Source: Pseudomonas kribbensis
Lineage (GTDB): Bacteria > Pseudomonadota > Gammaproteobacteria > Pseudomonadales > Pseudomonadaceae
Assembly (NCBI RefSeq): GCF_003352185.1
Contig: NZ_CP029608.1
Location: forward strand, 1,116,001-1,180,000
DNA length: 64,000 nucleotides
Direction: 5' to 3'
Shown: positions 1-9,180 of the stretch, piece after piece
How the letters are laid out: each line of letters starts with the position of its first letter
How positions within the stretch are numbered: position 1 is the stretch's first letter
Translations under genes and position numbers: made by a program
Notes under the pieces: model-generated
Database searches by the model: none
The model's input: the letters and a program-made list of their open reading frames with translations, nothing else
What the model was told of the DNA's origin: nothing

Positions 1-83
1 CCCAACTCGGCGCTGTGCACAAGACGTGCGTTCGGCGAGCTGTTCAATGCTTGAAAGACTTGCAGGGTATCGATGGCAGCCAT
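1..83 (-). CDS. N-terminus of a divergent gene, cut by the window edge
   Basis: An open frame on the minus strand starts at an ATG at 83-81 and runs off the window after about 27 residues, beginning MAAIDTLQVFQALNSSPNAR. It is divergent to the EamA transporter gene. DMT transporter genes are often paired with a divergent regulator, and the sequence resembles the start of some AraC-type regulators. That is an impression only; too little is visible for a family call. Confidence 0.4.
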   Translation of the reverse strand, partial: MAAIDTLQVFQALNSSPNARLVHSAEL

Positions 84-226
84 AGTCAGTCGGTTCTCTT
101 CAACGCCTTGCATCCTACTCCGTAGATTTTCCGCTGCCAGCCTGCGGCCCGACAAAAGCGCAAGTTTATGCAAGCGTGAGCGGATGGCGCGGACGGACAC
201 TGAAACCCAATCAAGGAGTGTCTGCC

Positions 227-1129
227 ATGAACCTGTCGTTGTATTTGTTGACCGTACTGATCTGGGGCACCACCTGGATTGCCCTGAAGTGGCAACTGGG
301 CGTGGTGGCGATTCCGGTTTCGATCGTCTATCGCTTCGGCCTCGCCGCGCTGGTGTTGTTTGCGCTGTTGCTGCTCAGCCGCCGTCTGCAACCGATGAAC
401 CGGCGCGGACATCTGATCTGTGTGGCGCAGGGTTTGTGCCTGTTCTGCGTCAACTTCATGTGTTTCCTGACCGCCAGCCAATGGATCCCCAGCGGCCTGG
501 TGGCGGTGGTGTTTTCCACCGCGACCTTGTGGAACGCCCTGAATGCGCGAGTGTTCTTCGGCCAACGTATTGCGCGCAATGTGTTGATGGGTGGGGCGCT
601 GGGGCTGTTTGGCCTGGGCCTGTTGTTCTGGCCGGAGCTGGCCGGGCATCACGCCAGCCCGCAAACACTGCTTGGCCTTGGTCTGGCGCTTTGCGGCACC
701 TTGTGTTTCTCGGCGGGCAACATGCTGTCGAGCCTGCAACAGAAGGCCGGCCTCAAGCCGCTGACCACCAACGCCTGGGGCATGGCCTACGGCGCGGCGA
801 TGCTGTCGGTGTGGTGCCTGGTCAAAGGCATTCCGTTTGAGATGGAATGGACCTCGCGCTACATCGGCGCGCTGCTGTACCTGGTCATCCCCGGTTCGGT
901 GATTGGTTTCACCGCGTACCTGACCCTGGTCGGTCGCATGGGGCCGGAGCGCGCAGCGTATTGCACGGTGCTGTTCCCGGTGGTGGCGCTGAACGTTTCG
1001 GCCTTTGCCGAAGGCTATCAATGGACGGCGCCGGCATTGGCGGGTTTGGTGCTGGTGATGTTGGGCAATGTGTTGGTGTTTCGCAAACCCAAACCGGTTA
1101 TTGAAATGATCGCCAAACCTGCACATTGA
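227..1129 (+). CDS. EamA/DMT-family inner-membrane transporter
   Basis: Predicted drug/metabolite transporter of about 300 residues with roughly ten hydrophobic helices in two EamA repeats. It begins MNLSLYLLTVLIWGTTWIAL; the WGTTW motif in the first helix is typical of EamA proteins. I chose the ATG at 227 because AAGGAGTG lies just upstream; the frame is open back to 176 without a ribosome binding site. The substrate is unknown; family members export amino acids, nucleosides or small metabolites. A divergent gene starts at 83, so the two probably share a regulatory region. The stop codon sits inside a small inverted repeat (1126-1144). Confidence 0.85.
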   Translation: MNLSLYLLTVLIWGTTWIALKWQLGVVAIPVSIVYRFGLAALVLFALLLLSRRLQPMNRRGHLICVAQGLCLFCVNFMCFLTASQWIPSGLVAVVFSTATLWNALNARVFFGQRIARNVLMGGALGLFGLGLLFWPELAGHHASPQTLLGLGLALCGTLCFSAGNMLSSLQQKAGLKPLTTNAWGMAYGAAMLSVWCLVKGIPFEMEWTSRYIGALLYLVIPGSVIGFTAYLTLVGRMGPERAAYCTVLFPVVALNVSAFAEGYQWTAPALAGLVLVMLGNVLVFRKPKPVIEMIAKPAH

Positions 1130-1144
1130 ACACTGAATGTTCAA
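1126..1144. terminator. Short inverted repeat between convergent genes
   Basis: TTGAACA and TGTTCAA flank a 5-base loop between the convergent EamA and DUF2165 stop codons. It has no clear T-tract, so it may only be a weak bidirectional terminator or a chance dyad. Confidence 0.3.
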
Positions 1145-1644
1145 CTGTCGACTTTCATTACCAGAAATATAAGTGCCGGTAACAGAAAGTCGACAATGCT
1201 TTGTGCCCACTTCATGGCATTCCAGTCTTTTGACTGATCCATGTCGAACCATTCATTGCCAATGACTTGCAGGCAGAAGTAATAAACAAACAACGCCACG
1301 AGAAACCCAAGTACGGCATATTTCTTTGCTTCATGAAACTGCTCGTCTGATGCGTTTATATTCTTTGCAAGTTGATAGCCTCCCAGCAGGCAAGCTGAAG
1401 TAAATATGGTCTCCAGTGTCATGATCATCCAGTAGATCCGGTGATGCATCATTTCCGAGTTGATCGAACGGTACATCAAATGGCTGCCTGTCGTATCCAT
1501 GCTCAGGATATGGCCAAGGTAAATGTAGTTCGAGTCGTAATCGGTGGCGTTGCTGAAAACAATCAGCGCGCCCAGCATGCCTACCATGAAAACGATTGCA
1601 ACTTTACTTCTTCGAATAAGTTGGGAGGTTTTAAGGCCAGTCAT
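1141..1644 (-). CDS. DUF2165-family small integral membrane protein
   Basis: A 167-residue protein with four predicted membrane helices, at about residues 13-31, 68-90, 105-128 and 147-163. The sequence MVGMLGALIVFSNATDYDSN near the N-terminus and the overall layout fit the DUF2165 family of predicted inner-membrane proteins of unknown function. The gene stands alone between the convergent EamA gene and the ghrB-like gene. Its base composition is visibly more AT-rich than its neighbours, which may reflect transfer or low expression. No function can be assigned. Confidence 0.75.
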   Translation of the reverse strand: MTGLKTSQLIRRSKVAIVFMVGMLGALIVFSNATDYDSNYIYLGHILSMDTTGSHLMYRSINSEMMHHRIYWMIMTLETIFTSACLLGGYQLAKNINASDEQFHEAKKYAVLGFLVALFVYYFCLQVIGNEWFDMDQSKDWNAMKWAQSIVDFLLPALIFLVMKVDS

Positions 1645-1804
1645 TTGTTGATTCTCCGTGAATAGTATCTGTCCGTTGGCAGATGGTTCACGGGATTCTA
1701 TAGAGAGTCTAAGAGGGTTGGGCGAAGAGTCGTTTTCAAGTTGTGTAGTTTAAAAGGGTGGTGAATAACTTCAGGCAATTTTAGAAAACAGGTTTAAGAC
1801 CGGT

Positions 1805-1831
1805 GGGGCCGGGAAACAGTGTTCCAGCCCC
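1805..1831 (-). terminator. Hairpin after the 2-hydroxyacid dehydrogenase gene
   Basis: GGGGC and GCCCC bracket an inner GGAA/TTCC pairing just past the stop codon of the minus-strand dehydrogenase gene. The following bases contain short T runs (TTTTCT). It is a plausible but imperfect intrinsic terminator. Confidence 0.45.
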
Positions 1832-1839
1832 GTGGGTCA

Positions 1840-2814
1840 TCAGTCTTTCCAGACTTGCGGATTAACCAGATCCTGCGGCCGTTCGCCGAGCAGTGCACTG
1901 CGCAGATTGGTCATCGCCCGATTGGCCATGGCTTCACGGGTTTCATTCGTCGCCGATCCGATGTGCGGCAAGGTCACTGCGTTTTTCAGCTGGAACAGCG
2001 GCGATTCGGCCAGCGGCTCTTTTTCGTAGACGTCGAGGCCGGCGCCGCGAATGCGGTTGTTCTGCAACGCTTCGATCAATGCGGGCTCGTCGACTACCGG
2101 GCCGCGGGAGATGTTCACCAGAATCGCGTTCGGCTTCATCAGCGCCAGTTCGCGATGGCTGATCAGATGACGGGTCTTGTCGCTGAGCGGCACCACCAGG
2201 CAGACGAAATCGGCTTCGGCCAGCAGTTGGTCAAGGCTGCGGAACTGTGCGCCGAGTTCCTGTTCCAGTCCGGTCTTGCGACTGTTGCCGCTGTAGAGGA
2301 TTGGCATGTTGAAACCGAAGCGCCCGCGACGGGCGACGGCGGCGCCGATGTTGCCCATGCCGACGATGCCCAGGGTCTTGCCGTGCACGTCGCAGCCGAA
2401 CAGCGGTGCGCCGACGCTGGCCTGCCACTGACCGGCCTTGGTCCAGGCGTCCAGTTCGGCGACGCGGCGGGCGCTGCTCATGATCAGGGCGAAGGCCAGG
2501 TCGGCGGTGCTTTCGGTCAGCACGTCCGGGGTATTGGTGAGCATGATTCCGCGTTCATTGAAGTAGGCGAGGTCGTAGTTGTCGTAGCCGACGGAGACGC
2601 TGGAGACCACTTCGAGTTTCGCGGCGTTTTCCAGTTGGGCCTTGCCGAGTTTGCGACCGACGCCGATCAGGCCGTGAGCGTGGGGCAGGGCTTCGTTGAA
2701 CTGGGCGTTGATGTCGCCGTTTTTCGGGTTGGGGACGATGACGTCGAAGTCCTGTTGCAGGCGTTCGATCATGGGTGGGGTGATGCGGCTGAAGGCCAAA
2801 ACTGTTTTTTTCAT
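1840..2814 (-). CDS. ghrB: 2-hydroxyacid dehydrogenase (glyoxylate/hydroxypyruvate or 2-ketogluconate reductase)
   Basis: A 324-residue NAD(P)H-dependent D-2-hydroxyacid dehydrogenase. The Rossmann motif GMGNIG is near residue 155. The family's catalytic Arg is in ISRGPVVDE, the Glu in DVYEKEP and the His in LPHIGSAT. Overall similarity is to GhrB/TkrA enzymes, which reduce glyoxylate, hydroxypyruvate and 2-keto-D-gluconate. The cytosolic substrate cannot be settled from sequence; no 2-ketogluconate (kgu) genes are adjacent. The gene appears monocistronic, with a hairpin downstream and a repeat-filled gap upstream. Confidence 0.85.
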   Translation of the reverse strand: MKKTVLAFSRITPPMIERLQQDFDVIVPNPKNGDINAQFNEALPHAHGLIGVGRKLGKAQLENAAKLEVVSSVSVGYDNYDLAYFNERGIMLTNTPDVLTESTADLAFALIMSSARRVAELDAWTKAGQWQASVGAPLFGCDVHGKTLGIVGMGNIGAAVARRGRFGFNMPILYSGNSRKTGLEQELGAQFRSLDQLLAEADFVCLVVPLSDKTRHLISHRELALMKPNAILVNISRGPVVDEPALIEALQNNRIRGAGLDVYEKEPLAESPLFQLKNAVTLPHIGSATNETREAMANRAMTNLRSALLGERPQDLVNPQVWKD

Positions 2815-2875
2815 CGCTATGGGCTCGGCTTCGGGGCTTTATTGCCAAGCAAGCTAACATTTCTGTTTTGGGTTG

Positions 2876-3206
2876 TCTTGGCGGCCTCTGGGCCGACCAG
2901 GCTTTTGGGGTTTTGGGTGAATATCCGTTTCTGCGGGTGTTGCGGCTGGCGGTTTCGCCCTTACGGCGAGTCACTTTGGCAAACGCCCCAAAGTAACCAA
3001 AACGCTGGGCCCCGGCGTTCGGCACCTCGCCTGGGCTCGGAGTTCCTTCGCTCCGGGATTCATCCGGGGGCACCGCCTCCGGTTTGCTTCGCTGCACCTC
3101 CTCTCGGTGTGTTCGACTTCGTCGAACGGCGCTACGCGCCCACCCCCGGATGAATCCCTCCACTCAGCCTGCCGAAGGGGCCGGCACGTCAAAAGCGGTA
3201 CTCGAG
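2876..3206. repeat. Dispersed fluorescens-type intergenic element with long inverted repeats
   Basis: This gap has no credible gene. A perfect 16-bp inverted repeat, GGGATTCATCCGGGGG at 3055-3070 and its complement at 3143-3158, brackets a smaller perfect hairpin GTTCGAC-TTC-GTCGAAC at 3111-3127. The left part (about 2920-3010) contains phrases I recognise as recurring between genes in fluorescens-group genomes, such as CCCTTACGGCGAGTCACTTT. Outer boundaries are approximate. Recurrence in other genomes is recalled, not tested here. Confidence 0.6.
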
Positions 3207-3222
3207 CTAACGCTCATTGTGT

Positions 3223-4191
3223 TTAATTCGCCACCCGCACCCCCGCCAGACTCCCACTCATCTCATAAGCCGCCAATTCCGCCTGATGCCCCGCCAGTAT
3301 CTCCGGCAAAGACCCGCGCAGATACTCGACCCAGGTCTTGATCTTCGCATCCAGATACTGCCGCGACGGGTAGATCGCATACAGGTTCAGTTCCTGCGAG
3401 CGGTAGTTCGGCATCACCCGCACCAGCGAGCCGTTACGCAAGCCTTCGATCGCGGCATACACCGGCAATACACCGACACCCATCCCGCTGGTGATCGCGG
3501 TTTTCATCGCGTCGGCGGAGTTCACCAGGAAGGGTGAGCTGTTGATGGTGACCATTTCCTGGCCTTCCGGGCCGTCGAAGGCCCATTTTTCCAGGGGGAT
3601 CACCGGGCTCACCAGACGCAGGCAGGCGTGGTTCAGCAGGTCGCTGGGTTTCTGTGCGCAGCCGTTGGCTTTCACGTAGGCCGGGGAGGCGCAGACGATG
3701 CTGTAGGTGATGCCCAGGCGTTGCGAGACGAAGCCCGAGTCCGGCAGTTCGCGGGCCAGGACGATGGACACGTCGTAGCCTTCGTCGAGCAGGTCCGGCA
3801 CGCGGTTGGCCATGGTCAGGTCGAAGGTCACGTCCGGGTGGGTCTTGCGGTAGCGGGCGATGGCGTCGATCACGAAGTGCTGGCCGATGCCGGTCATGGT
3901 GTGCACTTTCAACTGACCGGCCGGGCGCGCGTGGGCTTCGCTGGCTTCGGCTTCGGCTTCTTCGACGTAGGCGAGGATCTGCTCGCAGCGCAGCAAGTAG
4001 CGCTTGCCGGCCTCGGTGAGCGCAATGCGTCGGGTCGTGCGATTCAGCAGGCGGGTTTGCAGGTGGGCTTCCAGGTTGGAGACCGCGCGCGAGACGTTGG
4101 CAGTGGTGGTGTCGAGTTGCACGGCGGCAGCGGTGAAGCTGCCGGCTTCGGCCACACAACTGAAGGCGCGCATGTTTTGCAAAGTGTCCAT
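3223..4191 (-). CDS. LysR-family regulator, divergent to the efflux operon
   Basis: A 322-residue LysR-type regulator. The winged helix-turn-helix spans about residues 1-60 (MDTLQNMRAFSCVAEAGSFT, then a recognition helix with NVSRAVSNLE), followed by a LysR substrate-binding domain. It is transcribed away from the four-gene efflux operon starting at 4374, with a 182-base shared control region. By analogy with AaeR, which controls the aaeXAB aromatic acid efflux genes of Escherichia coli, it probably regulates that operon in response to an aromatic or other small acid. The effector is unknown. Confidence 0.88.
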   Translation of the reverse strand: MDTLQNMRAFSCVAEAGSFTAAAVQLDTTTANVSRAVSNLEAHLQTRLLNRTTRRIALTEAGKRYLLRCEQILAYVEEAEAEASEAHARPAGQLKVHTMTGIGQHFVIDAIARYRKTHPDVTFDLTMANRVPDLLDEGYDVSIVLARELPDSGFVSQRLGITYSIVCASPAYVKANGCAQKPSDLLNHACLRLVSPVIPLEKWAFDGPEGQEMVTINSSPFLVNSADAMKTAITSGMGVGVLPVYAAIEGLRNGSLVRVMPNYRSQELNLYAIYPSRQYLDAKIKTWVEYLRGSLPEILAGHQAELAAYEMSGSLAGVRVAN

Positions 4192-4373
4192 GGGGTGCTC
4201 TCAAGGGAGATGGCAAATTGTGACACGAAGTTTCAGGGGCTGAGACCCCCGACCAAGGGATTATCTCGTTAACCGTAACAAAGATTCGCAGAAAACCCAG
4301 CTTATCGCCGTTCAGGGCGCCCCCTAGAATTGCGCCCACCTCGAAACATCCCCCACCTCAGGAATTCGCAGCA

Positions 4374-5885
4374 GTGCCGCGTCGCATCAACAGAGCGTTT
4401 TTGCCGCTCAGTGTTCTGGCTATTTCGTTAGGTCTCAGCGGCTGCATCGGAACCGGAGGGATTGCCCCGCAGGGCAAGGCTCTGGAGGCCAATGAACTGG
4501 CCACCGACGAGGCCATCGCCCACGCCGCCCGTGACGCAAACTGGCCCACCGCCCAATGGTGGCAAGCCTACGGCGACCCGCAACTCAATCGCTGGATCGA
4601 CCTGGCCGTGCAAGGCAGTCCGACCCTGGCCATGGCCGCCGCGCGAGTGCGTCAGGCCCGGTCCATGGCCGGTGTCGCCGAAGCTGCCGAGTCGTTGCAG
4701 ATCAATGGCGAGTCGACCCTCAAGCGCCACAACTGGCCGACCGATCAGTTCTACGGTCCCGGCGAGCTGGCCAATACCACGACCTGGGACAACAACGCCG
4801 CACTGGGTTTCAGCTACGCCCTCGACCTCTGGGGCCGTGAAAGCAACAGCACCGAACGTGCGGTGGACCTCGCGCACATGAGCGCTGCCGAGGCGCGCCA
4901 GGCGCAGCTCGAATTGCAGAACAACATCGTGCGCGCCTACATCGAACTGTCGTTGCATTACGCCCAGCGCGACATCGTCGCGGCGACGCTCAAGCAGCAA
5001 CAGCAGATTCTCGAACTGGCGCAGAAGCGCCTCAACGGCGGGATCGGCACGCACTTCGAAGTCAGCCAGGCCGAAACCCCGCTGCCGGAAACTCATCGAC
5101 AGCTGGATGCACTGGACGAAGAAATCGCCCTGAGCCGCAACCAGATCGCCGCACTGGCCGGCAAAGGGCCGGGCGCCGGTGCGCAATTGCAGCGTCCGAC
5201 CCTGTCCCTCGGCGCGGCACTGAAACTGCCGTCGGCATTGCCCGCCGAACTGCTCGGCCAGCGTCCGGACGTGGTCGCCAGTCGCTGGCAAGTGGCGGCC
5301 CAGGCACGCGGGATCGATGTCGCGCATGCCGGGTTCTACCCCAACGTCGATCTGGTCGGCAGCCTCGGCTACATGGCCACCGGCGGTGGTGCGCTGGAGT
5401 TTTTGACCGGCAAGAAGCTCAACTACAACGTCGGGCCGGCGATCTCCCTGCCGATCTTCGACGGCGGGCGACTGCGCGCCGAACTCGGTGAAGCGTCGGC
5501 GGGTTATGACATCGCCGTCGCGCATTACAACCAGACCCTGGTCAATGCGCTGAAGAACATCTCCGACCAGTTGATCCGCCGCGAGTCGATGGACAAGCAG
5601 CAGACCTTCGCCGCCGAATCGGTGGCTACGGCGCAGAAGACTTACGACATCGCGATGATCGCCTACCAGCGCGGGCTCACGGATTACCTCAACGTGCTCA
5701 ACGCCCAGACCCTGCTGTTCAAACAGCAGCAGGTTCAGCAGCAGGTGCAGGCGGCGCGGTTGAGTGCCCATGCGGAACTGGTGACGGCATTGGGCGGTGG
5801 CCTTGGCGCGGGTAAAGACGTGCCGACTGCCGAACAGACCGCCGCACCGAAAACCCCGGCCCTACTTCAAGCCCTCGACCACTGA
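4374..5885 (+). CDS. Outer-membrane efflux lipoprotein of the NodT/OprM type
   Basis: A 503-residue TolC-like outer-membrane factor. The start is GTG with AGGA upstream. An N-terminal lipoprotein signal ends in LSGC (Cys about residue 24), so the mature protein should be acylated and sorted to the outer membrane. Two OEP repeats, rich in long helices, form the periplasmic tunnel. It is first in an operon with a FUSC pump, a DUF1656 peptide and an HlyD adaptor, and so supplies the outer-membrane channel for that pump. The C-terminal tail is Pro/Ala-rich. Confidence 0.88.
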   Translation: MPRRINRAFLPLSVLAISLGLSGCIGTGGIAPQGKALEANELATDEAIAHAARDANWPTAQWWQAYGDPQLNRWIDLAVQGSPTLAMAAARVRQARSMAGVAEAAESLQINGESTLKRHNWPTDQFYGPGELANTTTWDNNAALGFSYALDLWGRESNSTERAVDLAHMSAAEARQAQLELQNNIVRAYIELSLHYAQRDIVAATLKQQQQILELAQKRLNGGIGTHFEVSQAETPLPETHRQLDALDEEIALSRNQIAALAGKGPGAGAQLQRPTLSLGAALKLPSALPAELLGQRPDVVASRWQVAAQARGIDVAHAGFYPNVDLVGSLGYMATGGGALEFLTGKKLNYNVGPAISLPIFDGGRLRAELGEASAGYDIAVAHYNQTLVNALKNISDQLIRRESMDKQQTFAAESVATAQKTYDIAMIAYQRGLTDYLNVLNAQTLLFKQQQVQQQVQAARLSAHAELVTALGGGLGAGKDVPTAEQTAAPKTPALLQALDH

Positions 5886-5895
5886 GCAAGCCTTA

Positions 5896-8088
5896 ATGAC
5901 TCCCTTGCCCGCACCTTTGCGCTGGCTCTACTCCCTGGAATGGCGCCGGGGTTTCTTCGACTGGGCGCGCAGCGACGGCGTGACCTGGGTCTACATCTTC
6001 AAGGTGTTGATCGCAGCATTCCTGACCCTGTGGCTGGCGATGCGCCTGGAGTTGCCGCAACCGCGCACAGCGATGATCACCGTGTTCATCGTCATGCAGC
6101 CGCAGAGCGGCCAGGTGTTCGCCAAGAGTTTCTATCGCTTCCTCGGCACCCTGGCCGGGTCGGCGATGATGGTGACGCTGATTTCACTGTTCGCCCAGAA
6201 CACCGAACTGTTCCTCGGCTCGCTGGCGATCTGGGTCGGCATCTGCTCGGCCGGCGCCGCCCGTTGCCGCAACTTCCGCGCCTACGGTTTTGTGCTGGCC
6301 GGGTACACGGCGGCGATGGTCGGCCTGCCGGCGCTGGCCCATCCCGATGGCGCGTTCATGGCGGCGGTGTGGCGAGTGCTGGAGATCTCGCTGGGGATTC
6401 TCTGCTCGACCCTGGTCAGCGCCGCGATCCTGCCGCAGACTGCCAGTGCGGCGATGCGCAACGCCTTGTATCAGCGTTTCGGTGTGTTCGCGCTGTTCGT
6501 CACCGACGGTCTGCGCGGGCGCAGCAAACCGGAGGCGTTCGAGGCCAGCAACGTGCGCTTCATCGCCGAAGCGGTGGGGCTGGAAGGGCTGCGCAGCGTG
6601 ACCGTGTTCGAAGACCCGCACATGCGTCGGCGCAACGGTCGGCTCAGTCGCCTGAACAGCGAGTTCATGGGCATCACCACCCGGTTCAACGCCTTGCACC
6701 AGTTGCTCGAGCGTCTGCGCGTCAATGACGAAGAGCATGTCGTGGCGGCGATCAAGCCGGGCCTGCAGGATCTGGCCGAAGTGCTCGACGGCTTCAGCGG
6801 TCGTGCCCTGACCAGCCCGGACGCGGCGCGTCTGGTGACGGCGCTGACAGCTTACAAGGAAGGTTTGCCGGCACGGGTGCGCAGTCTGCGGGCGGCCTTC
6901 CAGGAGAGTGCACCGAGCGACGCCGAGTTGCTGGATTTCCACACCGCGTATGAACTGCTCTATCGCTTCGTCGATGACCTGCACGGTTATGCACAGACCC
7001 ACGCGTCGCTGGCCGATCACAGCCACGAGCGCGAACGCTGGGACGAGCCGTTCACCCCGCAGACCAGTTGGTGGGCGGCGGCTGCATCGGGGATTCGTGC
7101 CGCGTTCATCCTGGTCGTGCTCGGCAGTTACTGGGTCGCCACCGCGTGGCCGAGCGGCGCGACCATGACCCTGATTGCCGCTGCCACCGTGGGCCTGTCG
7201 GCGGCGACGCCGAACCCGAAACGCATGGCGTTCCAGATGGCCTGCGGTACGTTCCTCGGGGCGTTGATCGGCTTCGTCGAGATGTTTTTCATCTTCCCGT
7301 GGATCGATGGTTTCCCGCTGCTGTGCGTGATGCTCGCGCCGGTGATCGTGCTCGGCTCGTTCCTCGCATCGCGGCCGCAATACGCCGGTGTCGGCCTGGG
7401 GCTGCTGATCTTTTTCAGCACCGGTTCGGTGCCGGACAACCTGACGATCTACAACCCCTACACCTTCATCAACGACTACATCGCCATGGTCATGGGCATG
7501 CTGGTCTGCGCGGCGGCGGGGGCGATCATCCTGCCGCCGAACAGCCGCTGGTTGTGGCAGCGCCTGGAGCAGGACCTGCGCGGGCAAGTGGTGTACGCGA
7601 TCAGCGGCAAGCTCAAGGGCCTGGCGTCGAGCTTCGAAAGCCGTACCCGCGACCTGATGCATCAGGCTTATGGTCTGGCGGCCGGTCAGCCGCTGGTGCA
7701 GAAAAACCTGCTGCGCTGGATGTTCGTGGTGCTGGAAGTCGGCCACGCGATCATCGAATTGCGCAAGGAACAGGCGATCCTGCCGGTGCATCCGGCGTAT
7801 GCCGAATCCCAGCCATGGCGCCAGGCGATCCGGGTCATGGGGCGTTCGCTGGTGCGGCTGTTCCTGCAACCGAATACGAGCAATCTGGAGCGCGCACTGG
7901 TTGCGGTCGATCATGCGATCAGCCGTGTCGCCGCCACCGACGAGCCGTTCGCGCCGCACTTCGATACCTCGGCGCTGCGTCGGGTGAAAAGCTACCTGCA
8001 CTTCATCCGCACCTCGCTGCTCGACCCGCAATCGCCACTCGCTGCCTACGCCATCGCCAAGCCCGAAGGACTTGCCCATGCCTCGTGA
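5896..8088 (+). CDS. FUSC-family inner-membrane efflux pump (AaeB-like)
   Basis: A 730-residue fusaric-acid-resistance type transporter. It has two hydrophobic blocks, about residues 25-190 and 410-555, separated by a cytosolic region and followed by a second cytosolic region, as in AaeB. I chose the ATG at 5896, ten bases after the upstream stop, giving MTPLPAPLRWLYSLEWRRGF. It probably exports aromatic carboxylic acids or fusaric acid-like compounds with the HlyD adaptor and outer-membrane factor of the same operon. The substrate is inferred from the family only. The 3' end overlaps the DUF1656 gene by 11 bases. Confidence 0.88.
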   Translation: MTPLPAPLRWLYSLEWRRGFFDWARSDGVTWVYIFKVLIAAFLTLWLAMRLELPQPRTAMITVFIVMQPQSGQVFAKSFYRFLGTLAGSAMMVTLISLFAQNTELFLGSLAIWVGICSAGAARCRNFRAYGFVLAGYTAAMVGLPALAHPDGAFMAAVWRVLEISLGILCSTLVSAAILPQTASAAMRNALYQRFGVFALFVTDGLRGRSKPEAFEASNVRFIAEAVGLEGLRSVTVFEDPHMRRRNGRLSRLNSEFMGITTRFNALHQLLERLRVNDEEHVVAAIKPGLQDLAEVLDGFSGRALTSPDAARLVTALTAYKEGLPARVRSLRAAFQESAPSDAELLDFHTAYELLYRFVDDLHGYAQTHASLADHSHERERWDEPFTPQTSWWAAAASGIRAAFILVVLGSYWVATAWPSGATMTLIAAATVGLSAATPNPKRMAFQMACGTFLGALIGFVEMFFIFPWIDGFPLLCVMLAPVIVLGSFLASRPQYAGVGLGLLIFFSTGSVPDNLTIYNPYTFINDYIAMVMGMLVCAAAGAIILPPNSRWLWQRLEQDLRGQVVYAISGKLKGLASSFESRTRDLMHQAYGLAAGQPLVQKNLLRWMFVVLEVGHAIIELRKEQAILPVHPAYAESQPWRQAIRVMGRSLVRLFLQPNTSNLERALVAVDHAISRVAATDEPFAPHFDTSALRRVKSYLHFIRTSLLDPQSPLAAYAIAKPEGLAHAS

Positions 8089-8278
8089 AATCGCCTTCCA
8101 CGGCGTGTACATGCCGACCATGACCCTGATGTTTTTCGTCGCTGCGGCACTGGCCTGGGCGCTGGATCGATTCTTGTCCGGGTTCGATCTGTATCGCTTC
8201 TTCTGGCACCCGGCGCTGTTGCGTCTGAGCCTGTTTACCTGTCTGTTCGGCGCGATGGCGCTGACTGTCTACCGTTGA
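8078..8278 (+). CDS. DUF1656 small membrane peptide (AaeX-like)
   Basis: A 66-residue protein with two membrane helices, beginning MPREIAFHGVYMPTMTLMFF. It overlaps the end of the FUSC gene, implying translational coupling. DUF1656 peptides routinely sit between FUSC pump and HlyD adaptor genes, as AaeX does in enterobacteria. The precise role is unknown; it is presumably an accessory subunit of the pump. Confidence 0.85.
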   Translation: MPREIAFHGVYMPTMTLMFFVAAALAWALDRFLSGFDLYRFFWHPALLRLSLFTCLFGAMALTVYR

Positions 8279-8288
8279 GAACGTTCTG

Positions 8289-9155
8289 ATGAAAAAGTTT
8301 TTCAGCCTGCTCGCGACCCTGCTGGTGCTGGCCCTGGCGCTGTGGATCGGCCGCACGTTGTGGGAGCACTACATGAACACCCCGTGGACCCGCGACGGTC
8401 GGGTGCGCGCCGACATCATCAACGTCGCCGCCGACGTCACCGGTGAAGTGGTCGACGTGCCGGTACGTGACAACCAGTTGGTGAAGAAGGGGGATCTGCT
8501 GATGCAGATCGACCCCGAGCACTATCGCCTGGCGGTGAAACAGGCGCAGTCGCTGGTGGCTTCGCGCAAGGCCACGTGGGAGATGCGCAAGGTCAACGCC
8601 CACCGCCGCGCCGATCTGGACAACCTGGTGATCTCCAAGGAAAACCGCGACGACGCCAGCAACATCGCAGACTCGGCACTGGCCGATTACCAACAGGCCC
8701 AGGCGCAACTGGAAGCCGCCGAACTCAACCTCAAACGCACCGAAGTGCGGGCGGCGGTGGACGGCTACGTGACCAACCTCAATGTGCATCGCGGCGACTA
8801 CGCGCGTATCGGCGAAGCGAAAATGGCGGTGGTCGACATGAACTCGTTCTGGGTCTACGGCTTCTTCGAAGAAACCAAACTGCCTCACGTGCGCGTCGGT
8901 GACAAAGCCGACATGCAACTGATGAGTGGCGAAGTCCTCAAGGGGCATGTGGAAAGCATTTCCCGCGGCATCTACGATCGTGATAACCCGGAAAGCCGTG
9001 AATTGATCGCCGATGTGAACCCGACCTTCAACTGGGTGCGCCTGGCGCAACGGGTGCCGGTGCGGATTCATATCGATGAAGTGCCGGAAGGTGTGCTGCT
9101 GGCGGCGGGGATTACCTGCACCGTGGTGGTGAAGCAGGGCGCTGTGGATAACTGA
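8289..9155 (+). CDS. HlyD-family periplasmic adaptor (AaeA-like)
   Basis: A 288-residue membrane-fusion protein. One N-terminal helix (about residues 4-24) anchors it in the inner membrane. The biotinyl-lipoyl-like barrel follows (about 45-85), then a short alpha-helical hairpin and a second half ending in a beta-barrel domain. It begins 10 bases after the DUF1656 stop and closes the efflux operon, linking the FUSC pump to the outer-membrane lipoprotein. The length is usual for AaeA-type adaptors. Confidence 0.88.
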   Translation: MKKFFSLLATLLVLALALWIGRTLWEHYMNTPWTRDGRVRADIINVAADVTGEVVDVPVRDNQLVKKGDLLMQIDPEHYRLAVKQAQSLVASRKATWEMRKVNAHRRADLDNLVISKENRDDASNIADSALADYQQAQAQLEAAELNLKRTEVRAAVDGYVTNLNVHRGDYARIGEAKMAVVDMNSFWVYGFFEETKLPHVRVGDKADMQLMSGEVLKGHVESISRGIYDRDNPESRELIADVNPTFNWVRLAQRVPVRIHIDEVPEGVLLAAGITCTVVVKQGAVDN

Positions 9156-9180
9156 CAGACCGAGTGGTAGCCATTCGCCT

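Noticed and set aside
6184..8121. A 645-codon minus-strand frame opposite the FUSC gene
   Set aside because: Arg/Gln/His-rich shadow composition and no start signal; the plus-strand FUSC gene is clear.
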